NCBI GenBank assembly: GCA_003049465.1 | Contig: PYSS01000084.1 | Location: 113,532 to 177,531 of the forward strand | DNA: 64,000 nucleotides | Source of the DNA: Magnaporthiopsis rhizophila | Lineage: Eukaryota; Ascomycota; Sordariomycetes; Magnaporthales; Magnaporthaceae | Reading direction: 5' to 3' | Part shown: piece by piece, positions 1 to 12,478 of the stretch | Layout: the number at the start of each line of letters is the position of its first letter | Position numbering within the stretch: the first letter of the stretch is position 1 | Notes under the pieces: model-generated | Seen by the model: only the letters and a program-made list of their open reading frames with translations | Told to the model about the DNA's origin: nothing | Database searches by the model: none | Translations under genes and position numbers: made by a program

Positions 1-3000
1 ATTATTATATTGGATATTTATAAAAGGTTTTTTTAATTTGGATAACTTTGTGATAAAATTTGCCGTAACTTTTTGCTATGCTTTATTAAATATTAGCAAG
101 GGTTATAATAATTTATAAGGTTTATACCTGTTAATTTTGTTTTTTGCACAATTTTTGCAATTTTTAATTATATTTTATATTTTGGCATAAATTTTTATAA
201 ATCCGTGGTACTGCCGAAACCTTTTTCAAATTTTAACAATCTTTTAATATTTATTAGCTATTTGGTTATAAATCTGCTGGATTTTTTCTGGGGTTTAATT
301 TTTTTGCCAGATTATTTTGGCCAATGCTTGCTGTGCTGAAATCAGGGATTTGTTTGGTTTTTTGGCCAAAATTATGCATATTTCTGGTGGTATATCCACC
401 TAATAATCCGGTTAACGGTTTAAAATATTTGTTTGGCCGTTTTTTAACCTTTTTTTAACCTTAATTCGAAAATTATAATTTTAAAAAAAATAGCTTTATT
501 AGATTTATTTTTTGTTTAATATTTGGCTAATAATAAATTGTAATAGGTTTTTGTGATTAGTATATATTATAATTTGGTAATTGGTTTTGCACAAATATAT
601 CCTTTATTTTTCCAAAATTTTAATAATAACGAGGAATTTTTTATTATAAATTTGATAATTTAGCTTAGGTTTATTTAATTTTTGCAAAAAAAATGCGCAA
701 AAATACAGCTTTTTTTGGTTATTTTATTATTTTAACTGCCCTTTAATAGCAAAATTTAACGTATTAATTTTAACCTTAAAAGGTTTTTCTGGATCTGGTA
801 TTGCCAGTACCGGTATTTAAATAATAGCTTTTTTTAGCAATTCGAAAGCTATTTATTTTTATATTTTTTAATAAAACTGGGTGTTATTTTTGGTAAAATC
901 TGTAAATAGTATAACCTTTTTGTTAAAATTTCGGATAAATTTTCGGTAAAAATTTAAAAACCCCAAAAAGCCTTGTACTTTTTTAACCATAATAAATACA
1001 GGTCAATTTTTTACTGCCTGTACCTTTTTGGGTTTTATCCGAACTTTTCCTTATCTAATAATAAATCCGAAAAAAATTACCTTTAAAAAATGTTATATAT
1101 ATTTATCCGGGTTAACCAAAAGCTTTATATTTTGCAATTTTTACAGCATTTTATGCATATATTATTTATATTTTTTTAATATTTTCGAAAAAATTAAAAT
1201 ATTATTTAGGTATATAAAAATGAAAATATCGAAATATTTTTGTAATATATGGTTAATTATTTGTTAAAATATGGCTGGTGCATTAATAAATCCAAAAATT
1301 ATTATTAATAATTCGAAAATTCCAAATTTGGTTCGAAAAACGGTTTTTTATTTATTACCCTCCTTAATTTATAATAAGTTATAAATTTTATATAAATTTA
1401 GGGCTATAAATTACCGATTTTTCCCGAGCTTATTTTTAAGCTTATTAATTAGGGATAAAAAATATCGATCTTTTATTATTTTTTAATTTAACAAATAATA
1501 ATCGATATATATCCGTTTTTTTCCGTTTTTTTTAAAAATAAACAAAATTTTATATTCTATAAAGAAATTAAAAGGTTTGATAAATTCTTTTCTAATTTTT
1601 TCCTTTAATTATTTTCGTAACAGTTTTTTTTGCCGAGGGTTTAATCGATACAATTTTTGGTACTTAAGTTATACTTCCGGTTTAAACTTAATTTTATAAT
1701 TAAACGGTCCGTATTTTTATAATACCGTTTCCAAATCCTTTTGGAACAATTTCCAATACTTATAATATTTTTTAGGAACATTTTTAAATCCATCCTTAAT
1801 AATTTCCTGCTTATCGGGTTTGTTTATATTTATATTTATTAATATTTTGGTTAATACGGTTTGTTAGGGCTAATTATTATATTTTGCTGCTATTATGGTT
1901 ACCCTTTTTGGCGTCCGATTTTTATTATCCGGGGCCCGTAATTATTGGATTTTTTTGTTAATTAATAATAATTTTCTTTATTAAATTTGTTCGGTAATCC
2001 AATTTATTAAAGGATTATATTTTTTAAATTATAAAAAATTTAAAATTAGGTTTTTTCCTTTTATATTTATAATATCCAGAATTATTTTACAGGTTTTCCC
2101 CAAAAATCGAAATTTAAATTAATTAGTTTCAATATTAATTTTTTTTTATTAAATATAACTGGTTTTTATTTTATTATTATAAAATTATATGGTTTTTTTT
2201 TAATATATTAAAATATTATACTTTTTTACCGTTTTTAGTAAAAAATATTTTTTTTAGGTTTTGCAATTAATTATAATTTTTATTTTTTGTTTTTTCCAAT
2301 ATATTATTATCCTAATATATTCGTACTAATTATTAATCGTTATTATTTGGATTTTTGCTAATTATTATCGTTTTATCCGTGCTTTTTTTCGGATAAACCT
2401 TTTAATTTTTTGTTTGGAATGCCTTTATCCGGTTCCTGGTTATTTTTATTAAACAAACAAATTTATCCATCCAGGTTTATGCTTTTTCCTTTATATGGAT
2501 TTTGCATTCCGGCTTTTTGCATATCCAATATATAAAAATTCCTGCTATGCATATTATAAAATACGCTAATAATAGCTTAAAGGTTGCTGCAAAACTTTTA
2601 TAACCCATTTTTGCTATTTACCATTTTAAAAACTGGTATTTTTATTATAAATATTGCACTGATTTTTTTCCCTTTTTTTGTGGGAAAAAATTATATTAGC
2701 TTTTTGGCCATATGCTATTTACAATTATTATACAAATATTTAGCCCAAAAAAGTTTATTATAATAGCCCGTATCGGGATTTATATTTTTATAATTTAACA
2801 TATATAGCTATATTAATTATTGGTTCAGGTTCGGGATTTTTTTAAATAATACCCCATAATAAATAACCAATTGGTTATTTTTTAGCCAATCCAGGGGCTT
2901 TTATTATTATTTTATGCTGGTTTTTTGCGTACCAAACCACCGATAGGTTTGGGCTGATCCCAAAATTATCGATTTATTTCCAAAAACCTAAATAAAATAT

Positions 3001-5146
3001 ATACTTTTTGTATTTTTTTTTTGGTTATAAAGGGTTATTTTCCTATATTAATTAACCGTTAATTAAATTTTTGCTGGAGTTTTTTAAAATTAATAATATA
3101 TTATTTTTTGCTAGGTTTTTTATTATTAGGGTTTGTTTTTATAATTTTTTAAAATTCGGTTAAATTTAGCTTTTTTTTTGGGCTTATAACAAATATGTTT
3201 GGCCCAAAAATTGTTTTATTTTTATATTTATATTTGGGTTTTTCTCGGGATTATTAACCGAAATATCTGATACGCTTTTATTCCGGACTAATTTTTCGAG
3301 CTTCCTGTTTTGTTTAGCAAATTTTTTTATTATTAATATGCAATTATTATAGCACCTGGTTTTTCATATTTTTTTAAAACTCGAACCGTTATATTATTTT
3401 TTTTTTCGGACGTTATAGGATTGATAATAACGCTAATTTCCTTTTTATTATTAATCCGGAATTGGCCAATTTGTTATATTACAGCAATTTATCGTTTAGG
3501 GTAATACCCTGTGGTATTTTTATCGGAGCAATGGATTATACAATTTTTATCAAAATAATAAATTTAATTAAACGGTGCTCCGGAACACAGGTTTTTTTTA
3601 TTATTTATTATGCTGCCCTAAATAAAATTGGAATTATAGGTTTATAACCCTTTGGTGCGCTTTTTTGGTAAAAAACGGCCGTTTATCGGTTTTTTTATAA
3701 ATAATTTTTTTTAATATATCCTTTTTTTTTATATTTAAAATATTTCCCGTTTTTTGGGTTTTTGAACCTAATATATTTTTATTTCTTTTATTGGTATATA
3801 ATTTTAGTATTGAAATTTATGGGTCCAGGATATATATTATAAGCTGTGGATTATTATTATTTTGCCTTTTTTTGGTTGGTTTTATTATTTTGCATTACTG
3901 GTTTAATTTGCTGGGCTTTTTTTTTAAAATATCGTTTGTATAATTTATTATTAATATAAATAATTATAATAATATAATCGATAAAATTTTCAAATTATTC
4001 CTGTTTAAATAATTTATTTTTTATATTATTTTTTAACCTTTGGTAAAATTGGATTATTTTGGTATTTTTTGTTCAGTTAAATTTGTTAATTAGCCGCTAA
4101 AATTTAAAAATATAAATTAATACGGGGCTTTTTTGCCGGAGCTGAAGTAATTTTTTTTCGGCCATCCATTTTTTATCGATTTGTTCGAAAATTTTGGCGA
4201 TTTTTTTTCCGAATTTTTCGAAATTAGCAAATACCAGCTTGGTTTTTTTTTTGGATTTGTTATGCCCCTTTAAATAATTGGACCAAATAGGTTCAAACCA
4301 ATCCTTAATTTTATTATCCAGATATATAATTATATAAGCAATTTTTTGTTTTTTTTGCTAAAAATGGTTTTGATAAAACAAAAAATACCCTTTATATTTG
4401 GTTAGGAATATTTTAATTTTGCCTTTTTTCCTATTATATTTATCAGGCAAAAGGAATTTATAAAATTTAACAGTAATATAAGGCTCGGTTTAAGCTTTTT
4501 TAAATTTTTCGATTTTTGCGATAAATATTTGTATAGCCGCCAAAGGGTTATTGTACAATTTGCCGGCGATAATAATACTTTTGGGTTTTTTGCCTACGAT
4601 TAATATAATTATTACTGCTTGTTATTTTTGGTAAATATTAAATAAAATCAGTTAAAATATTACAAACGGTTTTTTGCTTTTAAGGTAAGGTACGTTAAAA
4701 AAGGTATTAAACAGTATAATTTTCACAAGGTTGCTTTATACTGAAAATTGGGAATAATAACAAAGGTTTCGATTATTTGCCTAAAGGGGTGCTTTGGAAC
4801 TAACTTAGGTTAATTAATGCCAAGGCCTTAGTTAAAAATTATTTAACACAATAGGAAACTTTGCTTTATATACCTGTAACCCTTTTGTGCCAAACCTGTG
4901 TTATATTTGCTATATCCGTTCTTCCATATATTAAATATATTACCGTGCTATATTTGCTATATCCGTTATATTGCATAGCAAATATATCAGGCATATTACC
5001 CGTGCTTAGGTAAATATTTAGTTATGTGATTTTCTGCCCACCGGGCTTTAGTCATTCAGCCTTTGGTTTTTTTGACTGCGGGGTAAAGGCGTCCTGCCGG
5101 GGGTTAGCCCCAGCCCTTCTGCCCCCTGCCAGCTGTGGTCGTAACA
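1..5146 (-). mobile_element. Chromovirus copy F (Ty3/Gypsy, RIP-degraded), cut by the left edge
   Basis: This is a minus-strand copy of the same family as A-D and G. Its 5' LTR is at 4658-5146 and the body reads leftwards: gag at about 4,620-2,200, protease and reverse transcriptase at about 2,300-950, RNase H at about 950-400, and the start of the integrase at about 300-1, where the window cuts it. The zinc-knuckle region is visible in reverse complement at about 3,703-3,782. All frames are broken by stops of the RIP type. The 3' LTR and left TSD are outside the window; the 5 bp after the 5' LTR are CCATA. Confidence 0.9.
4658..5146 (-). repeat. 5' LTR of chromovirus F (489 bp)
   Basis: On the minus strand it begins TGTTACGACC and ends in TATTAC read from the plus side (TGTTAC with one G-to-A change). 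Its length and sequence match the 488-bp LTRs of copy C, so F and C form one LTR subfamily, distinct from those of A (467 bp) and of B/D/G (457 bp). It is less mutated than the element body. Confidence 0.9.
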
Positions 5147-5788
5147 CCATATCGGAAATCGTTTTTTTTAGGCTGCCCAAACATTTGCCCGGGCCGGCAA
5201 AAAGTCCGATTGGGATTTAAACCCTCCAAATAAGGAGTTTTTCACCGGCCTCCCGGCCGGCTTTCCGCATACCTTTCCGCATATCCGCCCGCCCGGCCTT
5301 TAAGCACTGGCTAAAATATAAAAACTGGGTTTTGGCTGTTAAAAGCCTTAATATAAAGCTTTAGAACGGCCTAAAAGCCTTAACCCGCATATAATTAATC
5401 CGGGCCTTTAAAAAAACGAAATTTAACCAAATAATGGATTAATAACCCGAAAATTAAAAAGGATATCCTAAAATTAATACAAAGCAGAATAACGGACTTA
5501 TAAGTATAAAAAAAAGGCCCGGACCATAAAAAGCCGTACCTTAAAAACACGTTTTGCAATATTATTGGCGGTATTATTATCGGCATTATTTTTGGAAAAT
5601 TAGGGATTAGCTGAAAAAGTTACCATTAGGTAGGTTACCAAATACAAAACCATTTATTTTTAAATAAATAAAAATAGCACCAATCTTGCTACAAATTACA
5701 GCATTTAATTCAGTTTAAAAAAGCAATAAAAATATACCAAATTTCGATCTGAATAATTGCAAATTTATTAAATAATAATTGATAAAAA
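5147..5788. other. Old repeat background between F and A
   Basis: No gene is recognisable here. The stretch is AT-rich with islands of GGCCGG. By removing A and its AAAAA duplication, it reads directly into 12951 onward, so it is the left part of the older background that also includes the PIF/Harbinger relic. A 63-codon minus-strand reading frame at 5395-5586 has no recognisable similarity and is probably chance. Confidence 0.5.
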
Positions 5789-6255
5789 TGTTACGACCAC
5801 GGCTGGCAGGGGACAGAAGGGCTGGGGCTAACCCCCAGCGGCACGCCTTTACCCCACAATCATAAAGGCCAAGGGCCCGAATGACCAAGGCCAGGAGAGA
5901 GTCACGTGACTAAGCATTTACCTAATCCAGGGTGATATGTAAAATATAAACATATCACACATATCACCAGGCAGGGTGTTAATATGTTTAATATAAACAT
6001 ATCAAACATAGCACAAACATAATAGGGAAAAATTGCTGATATATAAGGCAAAAGGTTCCTACTATGTTAGATAAGTCCTTAACTAAGGCCTCGGTATTAA
6101 TCAACCTAAATTAGCTTTAAAGCATCCCTTTGGGCAAACAATCGAAACCTTTATTATTATCCAGTTTCCCCAGCACAAGCAACCTTATAAAAACCATACT
6201 GCTTAGCGCCTTTCCTAACGTACCCTACCCTAAAAGCAAAAAACTGTTTGTAACA
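5789..6255 (+). repeat. 5' LTR of copy A (467 bp)
   Basis: It runs from TGTTACGACC to TTTGTAACA. It contains a TATATAAGG-like promoter box at about 6,050 and tandem short motifs of the kind AACATATCAAACATAGCAC. It is the same length as the 3' LTR, with differences that are nearly all C/T or G/A. Confidence 0.93.
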
Positions 6256-6354
6256 TTTTAACTGATCCTGTTCAGTATTTACCGGAGGTAATAAGCAGTA
6301 ACAATTATATCAATTGCAGGCAAAAAACCCGAGGGTATTATTATTGCTAGCAAA

Positions 6355-8450
6355 ATGTATAATAATCCTTCGGCGGCCATACAAGCACTTATCGCGAAAA
6401 TCGAAAAATTTAAAAAAGCTCAAACAAAGCCCCACATTACCGTCAAATCTTACAAATTCCCCTTATCCGACAAATATAATAGGAAAAAAAACAAAATCAA
6501 AATGTTTCTGATTAAATACAAAGGGTATTTTTTATTTTATCGAGACCATTTTTAACGGGAGGAACAGAAAGTTACTTATGCGGCTATACACCTGAATAGC
6601 AAAATTAAAAACTGGTTCAAGCCCATTTGGTTTAACTACCTAAAAGGGTATAACAAATCCAAAAAAAAAACCAAATTAATATTTGCCAATTTCGAAAAGT
6701 TCGGTGAAAAAATTACCAAAATTTTCGGACAGGTTAATAAAAAATAAATAACCGAAAGGAAATTGCTTTAGCTCCGATAAAAAGGCCCCGTATTAATTTA
6801 TATTTCCAAATTCCAGCAACTAATTAACAAACTCGATTGAACGAAAAATACTAAAATAACCCAGCTTTATTAAAGGCTGAGGAATAATGTGAAAAATAAG
6901 CTATCCAAACAGGAATAACCTGAAAATTTTATTAATTATATTATTATGGCCGTTCGTATTAGTAATAAATTATATAAATATTGCTTTAAAAAAAAAGTTT
7001 AGCAAACCAAGCCAATAGTGCAAAATAATAAAGCCAATCAGAAAAAAGCGAAATAATAACAATTCACGGCTTATAATATACACCCTGAACCTATAAATTT
7101 TAGCGCAAAAGTTATACACCAGTACAAAAAACAAAAGTATATTAGGTTTAAAAATCCAAAAAATGGGAAATATTTTAAATATGGGAAAAAAGGATATATT
7201 AAAAAAAACTGTCCTTAAAAAAACCGATAAACGGCCATTTTTCGCCGAAAAGGTGCACCAGAGGGCCGTTAGTTTATAACCCCAAATTTTCCCAAAACAA
7301 CCGAATAAGTATTAGAAGGAAGCCTGTGCCCCGGAGCATCGTTCAATTAAACCTATTATTTTAATGGGAACTGTATAACCTATTATTCCGATAAAAATGC
7401 CACAGGTTATTATCCTAAACAATAATTTGTTATATTGCAATAAGCTGGCCAACCCCGGGGTGGTGGCAAAAAATTCGAAAAGTTAGCCCGGTGCAAAAAT
7501 GTGTTAGATATTTTGGTTAACGATTTTGGAGGAAATTTAAATACAAATACGGAGGTGGAATTGCTTTTGGGTCAAATATATTAGCTGTAAGCCCAAAAAA
7601 AAAAATTGGGCCTGATAAAATACTGAAAAATCACGAAAATGGACCTTAATAATAAGGAACCCAGCAAGGAATAATATATGGTTAATTTTAAAAAATTTCA
7701 GCAAAAATTTGATTAGTAACTAATCGATATAAAAAAATAATTCTTTATAACCAAAAAGAAAATACGGAAGGTATATACCTTATTTAGGTTTCTGGAAATA
7801 GATTGGTGGTTTTAGGATTAGCCCAAACCTATTAGCGGTTTAATGCGCAAAAAACTGGCGCAAAATAATAAGAGAAAGCTTTTGGATTGGTTAAAGAATA
7901 ACCAGTTGGTTATTTATTACGGGGCACTATTTGAAAATATTCCGAACCTGAACTAACGGTTAATGCGGCTATATGCGTTAAATTACAAAAATATGGACCC
8001 CGATATAGGCTATTATAATAAATTTTTTTGGGCTAAATGCTTATATAATAATTATAAGTAATATATGGCCAAAAAGCTAAAGCATAATTTTTTTTTACGG
8101 AGAAAGGGAGAAAAATTAGTGCGGTACCCATAATAAAAATACCAGTTTCCGAAATGGTAAATGGCAAAAATGGATTATAAAAGTTTCGCAGCAATCTTTA
8201 TATTATTATTAGTTTATTTTATAATATGCTTGGCAGGAATTTTTATATATCAGATGTGCGGAAAACCGGAGTGCAAAATATATATAAAAAAAAAAGCAAA
8301 GGCCTGGACGAATGGGTTTGCCCGATCGATAGGAACAGTTAGGGCCCAGCAATAGGCGCCTCAAACAAAAAACTAAAAAATTTACCCAAAAATAAGGCAC
8401 GGGTAGGACAATAACCAGCAAAATCCCTAACAGCAACAATTACCGACCAG
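6355..8450 (+). pseudogene. gag: gag relic of copy A, with zinc knuckle and a long tail
   Basis: The first clear in-frame Met is at 6355. The capsid-like segment follows (open to about 6,555, then several in-frame stops). At about 7,150-7,210 a CX2CX4HX4C knuckle can be read with its first Cys, second Cys and His all turned to Tyr and only the last Cys intact, exactly what G-to-A and C-to-T would do. A further segment of roughly 430 codons lies between the knuckle and the protease, longer than usual for the group. In it a hydrophobic stretch (8,161-8,280) is shared by A, C, D and G in more than one frame. I assign no function to that segment. Confidence 0.75.
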
Positions 8451-8504
8451 TATAAATATATCAGGATAATAATATATTAAAAAGGGCAAAAAATAAGAAT
8501 TATG

Positions 8505-11500
8505 ATTAATTGCGGAGCCCAAAAAAATTATTTTTTATTAAAAGCGGTAAAAAGGTACAGTATTCCAATATATTAAAAAAAGGAACCATATAATTTTATA
8601 ATAGTAAAATAGAAGCCAATCACGTTTAATAAAAAAAGGATTGATATTAAAATTAATTATTTCAAGTTTCGATTTTTGAGGAAAATTTGCAAAATAATCC
8701 TGAACGTTATAAATATAAAAAAAAAAACCTAATTTTAAGCTTTCCATAGCTTAAAAAATATAATTCCCTGATAAATTGGGTTACCGAACAGATTTAATGG
8801 AAAAAGTTATTATTAACCAGCAGGGAAATCCAACAGCCACGGGCCCCGGATAATAAAAATTAAACGCCAGAAAAGATAGCCGTAATAGCAGCAAAATATA
8901 GCAATCAGCCCTGGCAAACCGTACTAACCGAAACGCTAGCAAATACGAATGCAAACGAACCTAACAAGCAGAAAATTATCAAAAATGGACTTAAAAATAT
9001 CCCTAAAAAATACTATAAATACTGGAGGTTATTTCAGAAAAATTTAGAAATGGTATTACCGGAATACGGACCGTTTGATTATAAAATTAAGCTTAAACTG
9101 GGAGCACAGTTTAAGTACCAAAAGCTGTATTAATTAAATCCTCGGCAAAAAAAGCTGTTGCAAAAACAGCTAAAGGAAAAAATCAGGAAGGGATTTACCA
9201 AACCTTTCGATTTTTTTGTAGGATATGGAATTTTATTTGTTTTTAAAAAAAATGGGAAAAAACGGATATATATCGATTATTATTTGTTAAATTAAAAAAT
9301 GATAAAAGATTGGTATCCTTTATTTTTAATTAACAAATTTAAAAATAGGTTTAAAAAAAGCCGGTGGTTTATAACCCTAAATTTATGCAAAATTTATAGC
9401 TTGCTAAAAATTAAAAAGGGGGATAAATGGAAAATTGTTTTTCGGACCAAATTTGAAATGTTCGAATTACTGGTAATAATTTTCGGGCTTACTAATGCAC
9501 CAGCTATATTCCAGTAAATAATTAACCACGTATTACAAAAATATTTTGATATTTTTACCTTTGCATACCTGGATAATATCCTAATTTTTTCAGATATATT
9601 GGAAAAATATAAATAGCACATGCATAAAGTGCTATAAAAATTGCAAAATGCAAAGCTTTTAGTTAACCCGGACAAATGCATATGGCATTTTTTAAAGGTA
9701 ATTTTCCTCGGGTTTATTATCAAATAAGGGAAAATTTGGATAAAACTTAAAAAAATATAGGCGGTAAAAAATTGGCCTGTACCCACCACAATTAGGGAAA
9801 TATAAAACTTTTTGGGATTCCTAAACTTTTACCGAAAATTTATCCGAAATTTTAACAAAAAAGCCATATTATTTACGGATTTTACCAAAAATAATACCCA
9901 ATTTTATTAAGGGATATAAAAATAAACAGCTTTTAATTTGCTAAAAAAAGCTATTATCCAAGCACCGGTACTGGCAATACCAAACCCAAAAAAACCCTTT
10001 AAAATTGAAATTAATATATCGGATTTTATTATTAAAGGATAATTAAAATAGCGAAACGATTAAAAAAAACTGCACTTTTGCATATTTTTTTTGCAAAAAT
10101 TAAATAAACCAAAGCTAAATTATCAGATCCATAATAAAAAATTTTTTGCTATTATTAAAATTTTGGAAAAATGAAAGGTATATTTGTGCAAAACCAACCA
10201 TTAAATTATAATATACATCGATTATAAAAACCTATTATAATTTATTATTAGCCAAGCGCTAAACAAAAAATAAATCCGATAAAACCAGTTTTTTTAAAAT
10301 TATAACCTCCGGATTAAGGTTAAAAAAGGGTTAAAAAACGGCCGAGCGGATGTTTTAAGCCGTTAATTAAACCATTAGATAGATATACCACCAAAAACAT
10401 GCGCAATTTTGGCCAAAAAACCAAACGGATCCCTAATTCCGGCATAACGGGCGTTGGCCAAAATAATCCGACAGGAAAACTGGACCCCAGAAAAAATCCA
10501 ATAAATTTATAGCCAAATGGCTAATGGATACCAAAGGGTTACTAAAACCTGGAAAAGATTTTATTAGTATTATAAATTTATAAAAATCCGCGCCGAAATA
10601 TAGAAAATAATTAAAAATTATAAAAATTATGCAAAAAATAAAACAAATAGATACAAGCCTTATAAATTGCTCCAGCTTTTGCCAGCGTTTAGCAAAATTT
10701 AGCAAAAAGTTATAATAAATTTTGTTACAGGGCTACCCAAATTAAAAAAATCCCTTACAAATGTCCAGTACGATAATATTATGGTAATAATCGACCGATT
10801 TACCAAATATACCATATATTTGCCATTTAAGAAAAATGCAAAAATTATAAAGCTAATTTATATTTTTATCCGAAACATAATTGCAAAATATGGAATACCA
10901 AAATATATAATCACGGACCGAAATAAATTATTTAATAGCAAATTTTGAAAATAGCTTACCGCCAGTTTAGGTGCAAAACATGCTTTTTTCACGGCCTATT
11001 ATCCGCAAACAGATAGGCAAACGGAACAAATAAACCAAACTATAAAGCAATATTTATATTATTTCATTAATTATAAACAGGATAACTGGGTATAATTATT
11101 TTTTATAGTACAATTTGCATATAACAGTTTAATGCACAAAAATACAGGGATTATGCTATTTTATACAAATTACGGATTTATACCTATGGTGTACAAAAAG
11201 CCCAGGACAGAACCATATGCCCTAACAGCGGAAATATAGGTAAAAAAGTTTACCAAACTGTACAAAAACCTCCAGGCAAAGCTAAAAAAATTGCAATAGC
11301 GCATATTTACGCAGGCCAACAAAAAAAAAATCAAAAAACCGATTTTTAAAAAAAGGAATAACATTTATCTTTTTTAATGCAATATTAAAACAAAACAACC
11401 AAATAATAAATTAAACCATAAAAAATTGGGACCGTTCAAAATTTTAAAAAAAATTTCCGATATTAATTACAAATTTTAACTGTTACTAACCATGCATAAT

Positions 11501-11740
11501 TATCCAGTTTTTTATATTAACCTGTTTAAACCAGCACCACCAGGGACTAAAAGTAACAAATTAGTAAAAATCGACCCGAAATAAAAGTACAAAATCGAAA
11601 AAATTTTGAACAAAAAAATTATCAACGGAACCAAACATTATTTGGTCAAATAAGCAGGGTACAAAATCGAAAAAAGCATATAAAAAAAAAAAACAAACTT
11701 AAAAAATACGCCAAAAACTTTTAAAAAATACCAACAAAAG
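8505..11740 (+). pseudogene. pol: pol relic of copy A: protease, RT, RNase H, integrase, chromodomain
   Basis: The protease active site reads NCGAQ at 8508-8522 (ancestral Asp now Asn). The protease end motif NLILxFPxLKKxN lies near 8,730. The reverse transcriptase runs from about 8,990: the FRTKFEMFE region at 9,450, LTNAPAIFQ at 9,490, and the catalytic YxDD reads YLDN at 9566-9577. RNase H lies at about 9,850-10,350. The integrase core at about 10,700-11,170 shows DRFTKY, ITDRNKLFN (Asp near 10,915) and PQTDRQTEQ (Glu near 11,021). A GPF module lies at about 11,430, then a chromodomain (KIEKIL...HYLVK) at 11,567-11,690 in which the aromatic-cage Trp is a stop. Many TAA/TAG/TGA codons stand for Gln and Trp, so the gene is dead. 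Confidence 0.92.
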
Positions 11741-11818
11741 GCCCTTAAAAAGAAATTAATACCAGTGCCAGAATTTGGATTACGGCTCGGAACGCCCGTA
11801 CCAAAATAATTTATCTGG

Positions 11819-12274
11819 TTAAAACAAAACCAGCAGATTAAGATCGGGGTTAACCCTATAATCGGCCCAGCTCGGAAATAACAAAAAAAAGTTGGGGGCC
11901 AGCAAATTTAGGGGCGCAACAGGGGCCTGCATAGCTGCTTTTTCGGCCTCCTCCCGTTCAACCCGCTCCAGCTCCTCAATACTATCAATCCCGCAACAAA
12001 TGGCACGAATCAGTTTTTTATACCACTGTTTTTTTTGCTTGCGCAAACGATCAATCTTGGCCAAATAGGCTCGCAATTCTTCCTCGGCAGCCTTTAGCTC
12101 AGCTTCAGCACGGGCGTATTAAAAGCTGTACGTGCGGAGGTGCTTGGCAAAAGAACCAGAAATGTTACATTGCAAGCGCCCCTAACACACACACCTTTTG
12201 CAGCAAAAAATATTACGAAAAAATGCATCGCATTGGGTAAAACCGTTGGCCTTACAGTTTAAACAAAAAAACAT
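11819..12274 (-). pseudogene. Antisense Cys-rich/coiled-coil ORF of chromovirus A
   Basis: It is read against the element's sense direction, between the chromodomain and the 3' LTR. One frame of 152 codons carries just two internal stops, each a possible RIP product; the second corresponds to a Gln codon in copy D. The start is the ATG at 12274. The N-terminal third is Cys-rich: CxxC at codons 4-7, then QCDAF, then CCKRCVC. A charged coiled-coil segment follows (about codons 60-115) with AEAELKAAEEEL, RLRKQKKQ and SIEELERVEREEAEKAA, and then a hydrophobic tail. The same architecture is present antisense in B, C and D. From memory it resembles short fungal hypothetical proteins with a Cys cluster and an RLRKQ-type coiled coil; this cannot be checked here. 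The function is unknown. Confidence 0.6.
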
Positions 12275-12478
12275 GGTAATAGGGGAAAAAAGTATAAATA
12301 AAAGAACATTATCTCGATAAACGGTTAATAATGCTGGCTTATGCTTTTGTACCTAACCAAATATTCTGTTAAAAAAAAAAAAACGGAAATTAATAAAAAA
12401 GGAAAAGTATTTACCACTAACGGAAGGGAGGGGTTGCAAATATGGCCAAAAAAATTTGGCCTAAAAGGGGAGACCTGA

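Noticed and set aside
1028..1267. Recurring reading frame starting MGFIRTFPYLIINP (also near 9789, 17791, 23172, 31187, 62644)
   Set aside because: It is the antisense shadow of the reverse transcriptase connection region; it recurs because the element recurs, and its length and sequence follow the sense-strand domain.
8161..8355. Short membrane-protein-like frame (also near 24754, 32771, 61056)
   Set aside because: It lies within the gag tail on the sense strand of each copy and is part of the retrotransposon, not a separate gene; the true frame there is uncertain.
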